From: Folioceros fuciformis
Lineage: Eukaryota > Anthocerotophyta > Anthocerotopsida > Anthocerotales
DNA length: 31,874 nucleotides
Direction: 5' to 3'
Assembly (NCBI GenBank): GCA_049999805.1
Contig: JBNGIO010006249.1
Coordinates: 49,157 to 81,030 of the forward strand
Both the position numbers and the translations under genes were made by a program. This document shows, piece after piece, positions 8,794 to 20,344 of this stretch. A model generated the notes under the pieces. It was not told the DNA's origin. It saw only the letters and a list, made by a program, of their open reading frames with translations, and made no database searches. How positions within the stretch are numbered: the stretch's first letter is position 1; each line of letters begins with the position of its first letter.

Positions 8794-11355
8794 CCTTGAG
8801 CAAGTGCTGTCGGTGGATGAGTCTACCTACTAACAGACTATGGCAGAATGCCCAGGTGCAATGCATGAGCACAGCAAACGGGCATCAGAGCTGTAGACCT
8901 GGCAAAATGGCGCAGCAAATCAAGGCTGGACTGCACCTGGACAGAGTAGCATTGAATCCTGGACCTGCATCCCGAGAACGTAGCACTGGCACGTGCAACC
9001 TTATTCCACACTTGGTCCTTGTTGATATGGACCTGGGGCTGCTGAAGTCCGCTTATGAACAATGAAGTGCTTTAAATCAGCTCATTCCAGAGTCTACGAA
9101 TCGAAGAGACATTTCTCACATTTCGGCCGGCGGATGTCTGTCTGTACATGATTGGAGGAACATGATCGCCTACATGAGCAGTTGCATGGACGCTGTAGCT
9201 TGGTGGCCGATCAAAAACGTTAGTCACGACACAAGACGTGCCAGCCGAACATTGACAACTATTTCAAGCTCTAATTGAAGATCAAGAGGAAGAATTTTAT
9301 ACATAAAAGACAAAATTCAAAAAACAAAATCTTGAATCACTGAACAAGTGTCCATGCCAAGGGCCAACAATTGCTGTGCAACAACTGGATCTCATGTTTC
9401 TTGCCAGCAGAATTTGCAGGAGCTGAAGTGCTACTCCCAGAGCAGACATTTTGTACTTGCTTCAAGCAGCATCCAGCACTTGTGACAAGAACTTTCACTG
9501 GATAGTGATAAGCTTAACCTGCCCGGAAGCCCCGCTTTGTGCACTGGTCACGAAATCCATCAGACACAATTCACCGTCCCCTCGTGAGGGACTGAGTCAT
9601 CCACAAGACTGGACTGCCTGCTCCTGTGTGCGCATTATCCATCACTTGTAACAACAGATTTGTGCCCAAAACAGTGATGCAATTTCATGTCCAGCTTCGC
9701 TCACTGCAGTCGATCAGTGTCTGTGAAACACCAAGGAAGCACTTGCCGCTCAGGTTGAAACCAGAGCATCGTTTTCGCTTTGATATCTTCCGCAAGCTCG
9801 TCATCCCTTTCACCAAAAAGACATGTGGCCAGGAATGCTGCTTGCATTCCTCCACCTGAGACCATGGATTAGAAGAGGCGCTCATCCACCCTTTCTCGCC
9901 ATTTGCACGACGAGTTCAATGACACGTGCGTGCCCCAGATCAGGAAGCCCACCGGTGGGCGAGGACAATGCCAGTGCGGCGCTCAGCAACAAGAGTCCAA
10001 GCTCCTAAGGAGCCAGCGCTTCCGAAGCCTGTTCGAGCAGGCTGAGGTTCTGAATCTTTCTGTCCACCAATCTGCCCACGGCTCATTCCGGGACATGCAT
10101 GCATGTCTTTGTCTGTCCGCAGCAGCAAATGCACCAGGCCTTGATTGCCCGGGACTGTCCCCGACCTGTATCCGAGGGCCTTGATGGAGGAATAGAGGAG
10201 GTGGGGTGAAGCTAGGGGCGAAGGCCTTGTCCCGGCCTTGGCAGCCTTGTGGGCACCGTGGATGCCTATGGTGGGCAACTAGGATGTGGGGACAAAGATG
10301 TTGGAGACAAAGCTTTTCCTGTGCATGATACAGTTCATACAATGCCATGTTGGACGGCAGCTTTACCCAGTGCCTGAACCACAATGCAGGAGCTGCTACC
10401 CTTCAAGTTGGTGATCTCCTGAAGTTCATCACAGGAATCCCATGTCTTCATTCCCTTTCCACGTACATGCATGTGCCTCAGATTCCCCCACCTTCTCCAC
10501 CCTCGAGCTCACCTTCTTGCACACATCAATTGCCATTGCCATGCCTTCCAGAAAGAGTTGTCCGGTTCTTGTGATGAGGCTCCTTAACCATGGCTACCAA
10601 CCGTGGACTAGACCATGGCGGTACTCTCCAGGTGCGGTACCCATCTGATTAACTGATCACAGTGGGTTGATGGACAAAGGCTTTTCCACTTGCCTGGGAA
10701 GGTGTGACAGACATCCTTGCCAGTGCCACGTACATACGTGTGGTAGCCGAGCCGTGTGATTGGCTGGGGTTTTAGCAGGCTTTTGCACACAGCCTGTGAT
10801 TCCTGACTACCTGGCACGAGGACTACATGGCCGTCCCCTAGTGTCGGGATCCGGTCGTGGGAGGTGGAGGTGACAATGTCTTGTTGCGGTTCGCCCCGCA
10901 TTGTTGGGATGCGCAGTCGCGCATTGTGCTCACTCGCCTGCATGCGGCTGCGCTGGCGCCAGGGTTTGTTTGCAGCAGCAGACAGTACGACTGGTATCTG
11001 CTAGCTCTGCCGCTGTTGCTTGCGAGAAGAGCAAGCCGGGATTTGTCCACTCTTCCCTGCCTTCCTGCACTTGGACCCATGTCTGAGGAGGGGAGAGCCA
11101 AGTGCAGGCAGGAGGGAATGTTACGGGCCCTGGACGGAGGTGGCAACGGGGAAGGTGCTGGCACAAACCGCAGCAGGTTAGGATTTGAAGCTTGAAGAGC
11201 GGCATGTCAGGGAGATGCTCTCGGTGCAGAGTGAGCTCTTGGGCCTAAAGGAGGATTGAGGGCATGTTCGAGCTCTACGGCTGGCCAAGGCTGCAATTCT
11301 GGCAGAGGAAGGAGCTGAAGTGAGCTAGCCCTTGAGAGAATTGCTGGACGCGGAG
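8794..11355. other. Intergenic region, no supportable gene
   Basis: About 2.5 kb separate the divergent PPR and MCA genes. Open frames here are short, lack family resemblance and have no exon-like partners with matching phases. The part nearest 8794 is presumably the PPR 5' leader and promoter; the part from about 10850 is presumably MCA promoter and 5' UTR. I see no transposon coding sequence, tRNA or clear satellite, only an imperfect inverted repeat at 11054-11117. Confidence 0.6.
11054..11117. repeat. Imperfect inverted repeat upstream of the MCA gene
   Basis: The left arm 11054-11074 (tccctgccttcctgcacttgg) pairs with the right arm 11098-11117 (ccaagtgcaggcaggaggga), including an 11-bp uninterrupted match, around a loop of 23 bases. 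It lies about 240 bp before the MCA start codon, so it could form a hairpin in the 5' UTR or be a short element remnant. Confidence 0.5.
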
Positions 11356-13225
11356 ATGGCGAGCTTGTTTTTTCCGTTCGGGCAGGCGGCGAATGTCGCA
11401 CAGCTTGCAGGCGTAGATGCCCTGAAATTGATCGCTCTCATCATCACTGCAGCCAAGAATGCACGAATGCACAAGAAGAATTGCCGGCAGTTTGCCCAGC
11501 ATTTGAAGCTGATCGGTATGCGCCTGCTTGATCTGGTTTCTCTGGTTCACCGTGTGAGATTCGGAGTGGATTGCTGTGTGGTCTCATGCATGCCGTGTGC
11601 TTGTCCCTCAGGAGCTCTGCTGGAACAGCTCCAGCTGTCGGAATTGCGAAAGAGACCGGAGACGAGCGAGCCTCTGGCACATTTGGAAGATGCGTTGAAG
11701 CGAGCTTTAGTTCTTGTGAGCAGCTGCCAGGATAAGAGCTACTTGTATCTGCTGGCCATGGGCTGGACAATTGTTCAGCAATTCAAAGAGTGCCAGGCGG
11801 AAATCGACAAGTATCTCAAGCTCATTCCTCTGATTGCCCTAGTTGAGAACAATAGGGTAAGGCGCAAGGTGTCTGCTTTCTGTGCCCGATTTCCTCGGCT
11901 TGTGGATGACAGGCTTCGTTAGGGCGGCAAAAGGCAGGCAGCTGACGTCGATATTGAGAGGAACATGCTTATGTTGCATGACAGGATCGGATGAAGGCAA
12001 TTGAGAACATTGAGAAGGATAAACGGGAGTACACTCTGGACGAGCAGGAATTGAAAGTGCAGAATACCATTCTTAAACCAGAACGGTCTTACAGTGACTC
12101 AATCACCCTCTCAAGGGAGCTTTCTAGGAGCTATCCTGGGGTCCCATTGAATCAAGCCTTGAAAAAGGAGAATGCAAAATTACGAGCCGAGCTCTACCAA
12201 ATGCAGGCCATGATGGCAACCGACCAGGTTGAGGTGATAGAGCGCCTCATTGGGATAACGGAAGAAGTGGATCCGAATGCCGTTGAGGAGAAGCTGAAGG
12301 AGGCTGAAGGTCTGCCAGTGGCTGCACGGGAGCCGGAAGCCAAAAAGTACTTTACCTCGGCCACTGGCAACCGCATGCTACTACAGCCTGTGTCAATGAA
12401 GTGTCCTGAGGAACGAGTAGTTTTTAACACAAGCGTTGCATATCCATGTGGCAGACACAGCAAGCTTTCTGAAATGCAGCAGGCGCACATTGAAGAGGGA
12501 CCAGTAATCCAACACCGTAAGTGGGAGACGTCCTACGTTTCATATGAGTGGCGGCATGGCCTGTTCGATTGCTGGACAGCACCTTGTACATGTGGGTCTC
12601 TCCCTCATTTGATTCCCCGGTGATTAGCTCCAGCATTTGACATTAACTGGCAACATCGTGCTTCCCGTCTTGACTACAGGTTTCTCGACTTGTTGCTATC
12701 CGTGTGGCACTTTCACCGATATTGCGGCCTTTATATCTGTTGGAGAAGTCCGTAAGTACACCCTCCTTCGACCGTCTCTATCGTACATCTTCTTGGTCAC
12801 CATCTTCTTAATTTCACGCCAACTTGCATGTGTGGCATCGTGTGTCTGCAGCAAAGGAAGCTGCTTGCAACGAGTTCTGCTTCTACACGCTCTTCCTTGG
12901 ATGTTTCTGTTACACAAGCTGCTTCCGCAGAAAAGTGCGAAAGCGGTACTTGATTCCGGTTCGTGCATACGTCTCCGCTTGTGACTCATAAAGTTTGTCT
13001 TTGAGTGATGGCTCTTATGCGCAAGCCATGCTTGTCCGTGTCCAGGGAACCATTTGTGATGACTTTTGTGCGCACACATTATGTTTTTGTTGTGCCCTTA
13101 TACAAGAGTGGCGAGAAATCGAGTTCAGAGAGCTCAAGGGTAAGCCTAGTTCTTTGGTCGATCACCCAACCCGGCCTGTGTCGAGCATTCCATTTGATCC
13201 TCAACACGGACCTCATCATGATTGA
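11356..13225 (+). CDS. MCA: MCA family (MID1-complementing activity) Ca2+-permeable mechanosensitive channel
   Basis: This is a plasma-membrane Ca2+-permeable channel subunit of the plant MCA family. Exons are 11356-11515, 11612-11856, 11985-12591, 12680-12751, 12852-12958 and 13046-13225, phase-consistent, giving 456 residues (AtMCA1 is about 421). The N-terminal MLKL-like helical part reads NVAQLAGVDALKLIALII, with Asp at residue 21, the position known to matter in Arabidopsis MCA; this also supports the start at 11356. Next come ARMHKKNCRQFAQHLKLIG, SYLYLLAMGW and KDKREYTLDEQELKVQ, a helical/coiled-coil middle, then the Cys-rich PLAC8-type end: CCYPCGTFTDIA, EACNEFCFYTLFLGCFCYTS and DDFCAHTLCFCCALIQEWRE. 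The exon 3 donor (gtgggt at 12592) was chosen because it alone restores phase. A strong donor (gtaagc at about 13141) sits inside the last exon, so the C-terminal 28 residues could be spliced differently. Confidence 0.9.
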
Positions 13226-14084
13226 TGGCGTGCTTTGTTCAGCGGTGAAACGACGATCGCAACAGTTGCAAGCCCCAGGCGAGGAGGAGATGTCAAGAAG
13301 GTGACTGGCAGCCAGCCGATGGGTCACTGTTGGGAGTGGTTTTCAGTCACGGTTACCTCTGGACAGCAGTAAGACTGAACCATACTGATGGAGCTTCTGA
13401 GCACTTGGTGCTTATCGTGCACACCACTGGTACTAGTACATTCAAGGTTGGGTGCTCACTCTATTCGTTGCAGGATGCCGCCGTACTGAAGTGATGGCTC
13501 CTGTGTGTTGGCTCTATCCTGTTGTTAGACTCACAGATGATGCTTCTCTTTCCTGCCAAGCTACCACCATCCGCTTTGTGGCTCTAATTCAAACATGTCC
13601 CCTTCTTGCTCCACGCTGTCCTCACAAGACAATGACTTGCCGTTGGTTGTTCATTCCAGCTAAGGGTCTTTTGAAACCACGGCCATTTCCTCCCTCCTGG
13701 ACGTTCTGCACAAGGACGCCGAGCTTGCTGGGAGCCCAGGACCACAAGGCACCATCTTTGGTGGCTGGTCTGCACTGTTGCTCCTCAACAGACGTGGTTG
13801 TTGATGTGGCACAAGTTGCCAATGTGCGCATGTGACCTTGTCGCCCCGGCCTGGGAGCTCTTATACCAGTTCAGGGCCACAATCTAGCTCCAGACAACCC
13901 AAGGGGTGCATGACTCCGTGCCGGCTGCCTGCATGCATTCGTTGCTGAACTGACACTGCCTCGAGTTTTGTTTGCCATCCCCTCTTCCCGCAAGAGAAAG
14001 CATGGCTGATTCCCGCTGAGTGTGTACAGAAACCTTTTGATTTGCCTCCATCCCCGAGGGCTCCCTTCCAATCAGACGTCCTCC
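13226..14084. other. Intergenic region between MCA and glyoxal oxidase genes
   Basis: The 859 bp here should hold the MCA 3' UTR and the oxidase promoter and 5' UTR. A 127-codon open frame at 13452-13835 begins with a non-ATG codon and resembles no family. I see no repeats or RNA genes. Confidence 0.55.
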
Positions 14085-16753
14085 ATGGCTCATCTGCCAT
14101 CCTCCATGCTGCCACTGCTACTGCACTTGTTACCGTTCTTGGCGGTTGTGACAGCTGCTCCAGGCAGCTGGCAATTGCTGGTCCAAAATGCGGGCATCTC
14201 AGCGATGCACGCGGCCGTGACCCACCACAACACCGTCGTCCTCCTGGACAGAACCAACATCGGAGCTTCCCAGATCGTTCTCCCTAACGGAGTTTGCAGG
14301 AACAACCCACTGGACCGAAGACTGAAACACGACTGCACCGCACATTCCGTGGTCCTGGACCTGAACGACAACGGAATCCGTCCCCTCTTCATTCAGACCG
14401 ACACATGGTGCTCTTCAGGTACGCCGCCAGATGGTTTCACTCCATCTAGTCTAGCATGTTCGTGAACCTGGTCACTAATCGCCCAACTTCTCAACCGCCC
14501 ACACTGTCTATCGCCCACAAATTGTGCTCTGCGCAGGCCAGTTCGGGGCTGACGGCACGCTGGTGCAGACCGGAGGCGACGCCGACGGCATCGACAAAAT
14601 TCGGCTGTTCCCGACCTGCCCCGGCGGCGGGAGCTGCGATTGGATGGAAAGCAGCCGGATGCGGCTTCAGGAGCCGCGCTGGTACGCCACCAACCNNNNN
14701 NNNNNNNNNNNNNNNNNNNNNNNNNNNNNNNNNNNNNNNNNNNNNNNNNNNNNNNNNNNNNNNNNNNNNNNNNNNNNNNNNNNNNNNNNNNNNNNNNNNN
14801 NNNNNNNNNNNNNNNNNNNNNNNNNNNNNNNNNNNNNNNNNNNNNNNNNNNNNNNNNNNNNNNNNNNNNNNNNNNNNNNNNNNNNNNNNNNNNNNNNNNN
14901 NNNNNNNNNNNNNNNNNNNNNNNNNNNNNNNNNNNNNNNNNNNNNNNNNNNNNNNNNNNNNNNNNNNNNNNNNNNNNNNNNNNNNNNNNNNNNNNNNNNN
15001 NNNNNNNNNNNNNNNNNNNNNNNNNNNNNNNNNNNNNNNNNNNNNNNNNNNNNNNNNNNNNNNNNNNNNNNNNNNNNNNNNNNNNNNNNNNNNNNGTCCA
15101 ACACTGTCCTCCGCCACTACCCCCGCCTCCCGGGCGGCCCTCGCAACTACCCCTCCGCCGGCTCCTCCGCCATGCTTTCCCTGCTCCCCCAGGCGCCTGC
15201 GGGAGAGTATTCCAAGGTGACAGTTTTCCATGTCTTCCATCTGCTCTCAGTTTTTGGTTCTGTTGCCGTGCGTCTCCTCTGCCCTTCCAGTCTGCGTGTG
15301 GGTCTCGTTGATGTGGTGAGTTGTGGATCTCGTTGATGTGGGGAATTGTGGGTCGTGCGGACATCTGCGTGTGGGTTATGCTTTCCGCATGTGGGTCTCG
15401 TTTTGGCTCGTACAAGTTGTTCTGCTTGTTCTTATGATGCATTTTTCTTTCTCTTCTCTTGCCTCCAACCTGCTTGTCTGTGCTGCTTTCTTCTCTCCTC
15501 TCCTAGTCGTCTTTGCTCCTGTTCTTCAGGTCTGTCTTCTCTGATCCTCGCCATCGATCTTGGTCTCCTTGTGTTTCTTCTAATACTCAAGAAGCTGTTT
15601 CTACCTGCACTTCCAATCCCCTCTTCTCGTTGTCTTTTGCTCAACAAAGCTTCATAGAAGCTTCAACTCGTCTGGCATGAAGAATGCTTCCAACTTCTTG
15701 TCTTGCCTTCCGTCTTCTTCTGCAGCTTCATAGCAACTCGTATGACATGAATCATGCTTCCATCTTCTTGTCTCGTCTTGTATTTCTTCCTGTCCTAGGC
15801 CTCAATTTGCTTCCAACTATTTCTCCTCTGCTGCCCAAAAAAGCACCATAGGACCGCTTTCACAGAAACACTTGATTCCAGTTTCCTCACAGACACTCCT
15901 TCCTGCACCTTTGCCACATCACCTAACCTCACCAATCTCATCCCCGGCGCTGCCACTTGCTGCTTCCCTACAGGCTGAAATCTTGATTTGCGGAGGAGCC
16001 CAATACGGCGCATACCAAAGAGGCGATCCAACGGCCCCGGCGACGAAGACCTGCGGGCGGATGGAGGCCACGGCCGGGGGGGGCGCCGCCTGGGAGATGG
16101 AAACAATGCCACTGCGACGAACCATGGGGGACATGGTGCTAGCACCCACAGGCGAGGTGGTGATCATCAACGGCGCACAAACAGGATGCCAGGGCTGGGG
16201 CAACGCAGCCCAGCCGGCATTGAATCCCGTCCTCTACTCCCCAAACAACCCGCCAGGAGCTCGCTTCACGATCCAAACCGCATCTCCCATCCCCCGCATG
16301 TACCACAGCACAGCCAACCTGCTCCCGGACGCTCGCATCCTCATCGCCGGCTCCAACACCCACGAAATCTACACGTTCGAAGGCCCGTTCCCGACCGAGC
16401 TCCGAATCGAGGCCTTCTCTCCCGGCTATCTCAACGGCAAGAGGCCGGGTATCCGAGCCACGTCCTCAAGCATTGCGTACGGAACGGAGTTCCGGGTCAC
16501 CGTCGCGTCGCCCACTGCGGGGCTGGAGCTAGCTTTGCTAAGCGCGCCCTTCGCCACGCATTCCTTGTCCATGGGACAGCGGTCCGTTACGCTAGCCGTC
16601 GTTTCCTCCGTTGCGGCTGGCCCCGGATTGTGGGAGCTCGCGGCCAAGGCCCCGCCAACGCCATCCGTCGCGCCCTCAGGGTACTATATGCTCTTCGCTG
16701 TCTCGCGCCCGGAAGGCGTCCCGAGCCGAGGCACCTGGGTCCATGTCGCCTGA
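14085..16753 (+). CDS. GLOX: Glyoxal/aldehyde oxidase (GLOX), secreted copper-radical oxidase, interrupted by an assembly gap
   Basis: This extracellular copper-radical oxidase converts small aldehydes to acids and releases H2O2, acting in the cell wall. Exons are 14085-14418, 14537-15216 (containing the gap 14696-15095) and 15974-16753. A signal peptide (LPLLLHLLPFLAVVTAAPG) precedes the GLOX N-terminal domain: QNAGISAMHAAVTHHNTVVL, then CTAHSVVLDL and QTDTWCSSG with the Cys of the Tyr-Cys cofactor. The other metal and radical ligands are visible: Tyr in RWYAT just before the gap, YH in PRMYHSTANLLPD, and His in ATHSLSMGQR. The C-terminus is the usual beta-sandwich domain. The frame is the same on both sides of the gap, and with 400 coding bases the protein would be 597 residues, normal for the family. 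The second intron (757 bp) is far longer than all others here. Confidence 0.92.
14696..15095. other. Assembly gap (400 N)
   Basis: Exactly 400 undetermined bases fall inside the second exon of the glyoxal oxidase gene. Flanking coding sequence stays in one frame across it, so the gap length may be right or be wrong by a multiple of three. The missing part should encode beta-propeller repeats between RWYAT and LRHYPRLPGG. Confidence 0.98.
15297..15350 (+). repeat. Short tandem repeat in the glyoxal oxidase intron (25-bp unit)
   Basis: Two adjacent copies of a 25-bp unit start at 15297 (tgtgggtctcgttgatgtgg) and at 15322 (tgtggatctcgttgatgtgg), followed by a partial third copy. It lies in the long second intron. 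Confidence 0.7.
15649..15790 (+). repeat. Degenerate direct repeat in the glyoxal oxidase intron (70-75-bp unit)
   Basis: Two imperfect copies begin with agcttcatag at 15649 and 15724. Each continues with caactcgt, an atgaa element, atgcttcc and tcttcttgtct. Together with the 25-bp repeat they explain part of the unusual length of this intron. Confidence 0.65.
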
Positions 16754-16800
16754 CTCCTCTGCTCAGAGCTAAAAGCTGACTTGCGGCGGGGAGGCAGGAG

Positions 16801-18478
16801 ATGGCGCATTCGTTCGCGCTGCCGGTGCCGAATCTCGGGAGCGCGCCGTTGTCTGGGAGTAGTAGTAGGGGAAGGAGCAATGTAAGGCTGGTGCATTCTC
16901 GGAATTGGAGGAATTTGAAATGCTCGGATCCATCGGTGCGTGTGCCGTGCAGGGGATGCTGTGGTGTAGGAGGGAAGGAAGTGGGATTGGAGGTGGTGGG
17001 CTGTAGGCTAGGGGAGGCAACCGGGCACCCCTTTTGTGGGTTCGGGCTGTCTGGACGAGAATCGATAGGCCGTGAAGTTGGGTTGTTTCCCCAAGCTCGG
17101 GGGATTGATGGGCAGCGAATTGGGGGTGGGATGGTTGTGGAGGTCTGTAGGCTGGTGGAGCCTGGGATAGTTGTGGTGGATGGAAGGGCTGTTGTGTGTC
17201 TGGCGCTCTCCGCAAAAGGCTACACTGTGTTCGTCTGCTTTTTCTTTGAGGTGTTTCTTATACCGGCACTGGTTGCCTTGGTTGGGCCCTTACTGTTGTT
17301 GCCCCTGGTGCTGGTTCTCTTCAGTATTGGGATGTGTGTGCTTGGTTGGACCTTACGCACATTGGTTGGGGTGGTGCGGTATCTCTGGAAGGCAAGGGCT
17401 GGGAGACCCACTGTACTGAAGTTTCAGGTCACTTGCATCTCCGTGCTGTCTACTCTTTTTGTGTGGTCGTCACAGCGTAGCTTGGATGACCTAGTTGGAG
17501 GACAATGCTGTTGGTAGCTAGTTGTTGATTTTTTCTCTGTCGCAGGTGGGGCTGATGGGGAGAATTGATACTTTAGAGCTCGAAGTGAAACATCTGTTTA
17601 ATGCATTTGCTGAGCCTCATCACATGCTGACAGGTATTTGGTTTGGGAGCTGTGTGGTGATGTCGCTTCTCCCATGTGTGCAGAGAGTCCAGAGGGTTTC
17701 AGAGGGTTTAAGAAGTTGAAAGTGGTTTCATTTTGGGAGCACCTGGCTTGTGCTGCAGATGCCATTATTGCGCTTCTTAGGTACTCAGACTACTTCATTG
17801 CTGCCGATCATTCGGTACTGATCTGTGCTCCTCTGCTCGTCCCAAACAATTCCACCAATCTTGCAGGCTATTTCTTTTCAAGCAGGCTCATCTGCTGCCT
17901 GCTAGCAGTAAACAAAACTGACCCTTCACCGTCCTGGCAGGTGTACAGAAATAAGGATATGGTGGCGGTCGAAGAGAAGTTCACATACTACTCTCTTGAG
18001 GAGCGGGGAATGAGGGATGAGTCATGGGAAGAGTTTCGGCCCTCGGGATTCCGATCAGGATACAGGCCGCCCACCGGCGAGGATGAGAGATTCAGGCATC
18101 TGGTGGTAAGCTGTCCTGCAAGAACTCGTTGTCGCTAGCGCTAGGTCTTGAGTTTTTTCCACCACCATATGTTCACATTATCTTCTGCAGGTGACTGTGG
18201 TCGTAGTAGCCAAAGGCAACCGGAAACTTGTTGAGATGAAGGAGGCCAAAGACATCGAGGAAAACCTGAAGCAGCTAGGATGCATCAAAGCGGATACTAT
18301 CCAGGTATGCCTGTCTCTTGTTTTTTTTTCCCAGGTCTTAAAGACGCCAACACCCATTTGGGTCCTTGCCTAGGTAGCTCATTATTCTCTGTGCATGCAG
18401 AATGTGGGTGTGTTCTGCACACCCTTCAGTGATCAATTCAAGATGGCCCTGAAGTATCCGAACCTGAAATACTTCTAG
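16801..18478 (+). CDS. DUF1517 protein, FLAP1-like, predicted plastid/thylakoid membrane
   Basis: This belongs to the DUF1517 family, whose Arabidopsis member FLAP1 helps adjust photosynthesis to fluctuating light. Exons are 16801-17427, 17546-17633, 17684-17814, 17941-18105, 18191-18304 and 18401-18478, all in phase, giving 400 residues. The Ser/Arg-rich, acid-poor N-terminus looks like a plastid transit peptide. A long hydrophobic stretch at about residues 141-185 gives one or two membrane segments. It is followed by TVLKFQ-VGLMGR across the first intron (family: SVLKLQVGLLGMAR), ALLRYSDYFIAA (ALLRHPDY), EEKFTYYSLEERG, VTVVVVAKGNRKL, LKQLGCI and VGVFCTPFS with YPNLKYF at the end. Similarity to DUF1517 is clear in the C-terminal half; orthology to FLAP1 itself is inference. 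The ATG lies only 47 bp after the upstream oxidase stop. Confidence 0.85.
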
Positions 18479-18930
18479 TGTAACGGTACTATATGTCCAT
18501 AACAGTTATGTAGTTCCAGTTTAGGATAGACTTTAGACTGACACTTGTACAAATCTGTGCCACAAGGTTGTCTAGATTGCTTTCTATTTCTCGTCCATTG
18601 GCTATACTTAGTTGTCACTGTACGGTCCGACAGACTGTACGGAATAACGTGAAACCCTAGGAATCGTTGCCTACACGTGTTGTAAAGTCTTTGAATGGCG
18701 ATTTCCAAGTAGGCCTCTGGCCTGGTTAGACGCTACTATTTTCCTTAGGCGCTTGCATCTTCGTTGTTTCAGTCGAAGAGATACCTATATTCGAGACACA
18801 AGCCGAGGGCGATATACATACTGTATGTACATATTTTTCTTTTGCATTTGAAGTTGGGAAGACCCACAAAAGGCTGGCCATATTTGCATCGCAGGTCTCC
18901 TCGAGGAAAAGGAGGTGATGACTTGGTACT

Positions 18931-20344
18931 ATGGCTCACGAAGGGGGAGGACATGGCAGAAAAGGCAGCAGGCCTAGTGGGTGGTCGGATTTCACCCGCC
19001 AGCGTCGCAGAGCAGGAGCAGCAGCAGCAGCGCGAGATGTAGATGAGTTTCCATCCCTGGGGAAAGCTGTGGGGGATGGCAGCAGTAGTAGGAGGGAAGG
19101 CTCAGTGCAGGAGACTGAGACCTTTGCAGCAGTGGCAGGGAAGGGGGTCCCTGCTCCGAGACAGAATCAACAAGATTCGAGGACGAGGCAGGACGATAAA
19201 GATGCGAGCTTGGAGCAGGAGGCGACAGCCCACGAGGCAGCTCTCGCGTATTTGAGCTTACGCTACCCCTGGGCGGAGGGCTGCCTTTTGCAAGATGTGT
19301 TGGCCAAATTCGGTGGCAATGAAGAGATGGGTGCTGCGTGCCTCGACTGCATGACGGCGGAATCCCATACCTCGCACTCCGCTCCCGCAGGCACGCACAG
19401 CCCAGCAGAGGAAGCAGGGCCCGAGGCATCACAGCGGGAGGATGTGTACTGGAAGTACCGGAAGGCGGCCATCCGAGCCACCAGGTATGGTGCATCAGCA
19501 TCCCGCACCCGCACCGGCTGTTTTCGTTTTGTGGGCGCGAGGATACCCGTCCCTTGTGTTGCAGAGAGATTTGACAACCCGCTCCTCCTGTCCCTGTTGT
19601 TGAAACCAGGGCGAGCCAGAAGCTGGGTCGAGGAGCAACCAACGCCTACGCCGCCGGCCAGCATAGTACTGCAAAGCTGCTGTCCGCGGAGACTGGTAAG
19701 CAGCGGGCGCTAGCCAAGGAGCTGAACCAGCATGCAGCGGAGTGCATTTTCCGAGAAGTGAATCCCCAAGGGCAGGCGCAGCTGTGGAGCCTGGATCTCC
19801 ACGGCTTGCACGCCTCCGAGGCCGTAGCTGCGGTGGAGGCCAGGTTAGCAGAGATGGAGACGCTGCCGGCCACAAATCCGGCGGCAGCACTGTCTCCCAA
19901 GCGCGTGGATTCTGACCACCGCCCTCCTCGCCAGGTGGCCGCCAAGCCGCGGAGGCTTCCAAGGCAATTAAAGATCATCACAGGTTGGTATTACCTGCCT
20001 AATCTGCCATTTCCCTTTCCACTGATGCGGGAAAGGCAGGCCAGTTTTCATTAACCGACTGCCGTCCACACCGTCCTCTACAGGAGTTGGAGCACACAGC
20101 AAGGGCGGCGCTTCCATCCCGTTGGCCGTCAAGAAGTTTCTGCTAGACAACGAGTGAGCACGACCTGCCCGTCTCTCTTGCTTCCTGTGCTATTCTGAGA
20201 ATTTTCACGTCACTCCCGTGCCACCCAAGGCCAGCTGCTCTGCTAGAAGGGACCCAACTGGGCCTGGACGTGTGCAGGTACAGATTCGAGGCACCCCAGG
20301 ATGGCGTGTTCAGCGTTCGGCCAAAAGTTCGGTACCGATCGTGA
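18931..20344 (+). CDS. DUF1771-Smr domain protein (CID7-like)
   Basis: A 354-residue putative nucleic-acid-binding or nicking protein of the eukaryotic Smr family (related to plant CID7 and N4BP2-type proteins). Exons are 18931-19484, 19610-19983, 20084-20153 and 20278-20344, phase-consistent. The N-terminus is basic and low-complexity, with DVDEFPSLG. A CUE-like helical stretch follows (LRYPWAEGCLLQDVLAKFGG). DUF1771 spans about 165-235 (YWKYRKAAIRATR, NAYAAGQHSTAKLL, HAAECIFREVNP). The Smr domain starts at SLDLHGLHASEA near residue 246, continues with KIITGVGAHSKGG (canonical TGxGxHS) and ends in YRFEAPQDGVFSVRP. A long insertion between the LDLHG and TGVGAHS motifs contains a Pro/Arg-rich stretch. 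No PAM2 motif was found, so binding to poly(A)-binding protein as in CID proteins cannot be claimed. Confidence 0.87.

Noticed and set aside
9940-10384. Minus-strand frames of 112 and 133 codons in the PPR-MCA spacer
   Set aside because: No recognisable domain, biased composition, and no splice partners in phase.
13452-13835. 127-codon plus-strand frame between MCA and GLOX
   Set aside because: It begins at a non-ATG codon, shows no family motif, and probably lies in UTR or promoter sequence.
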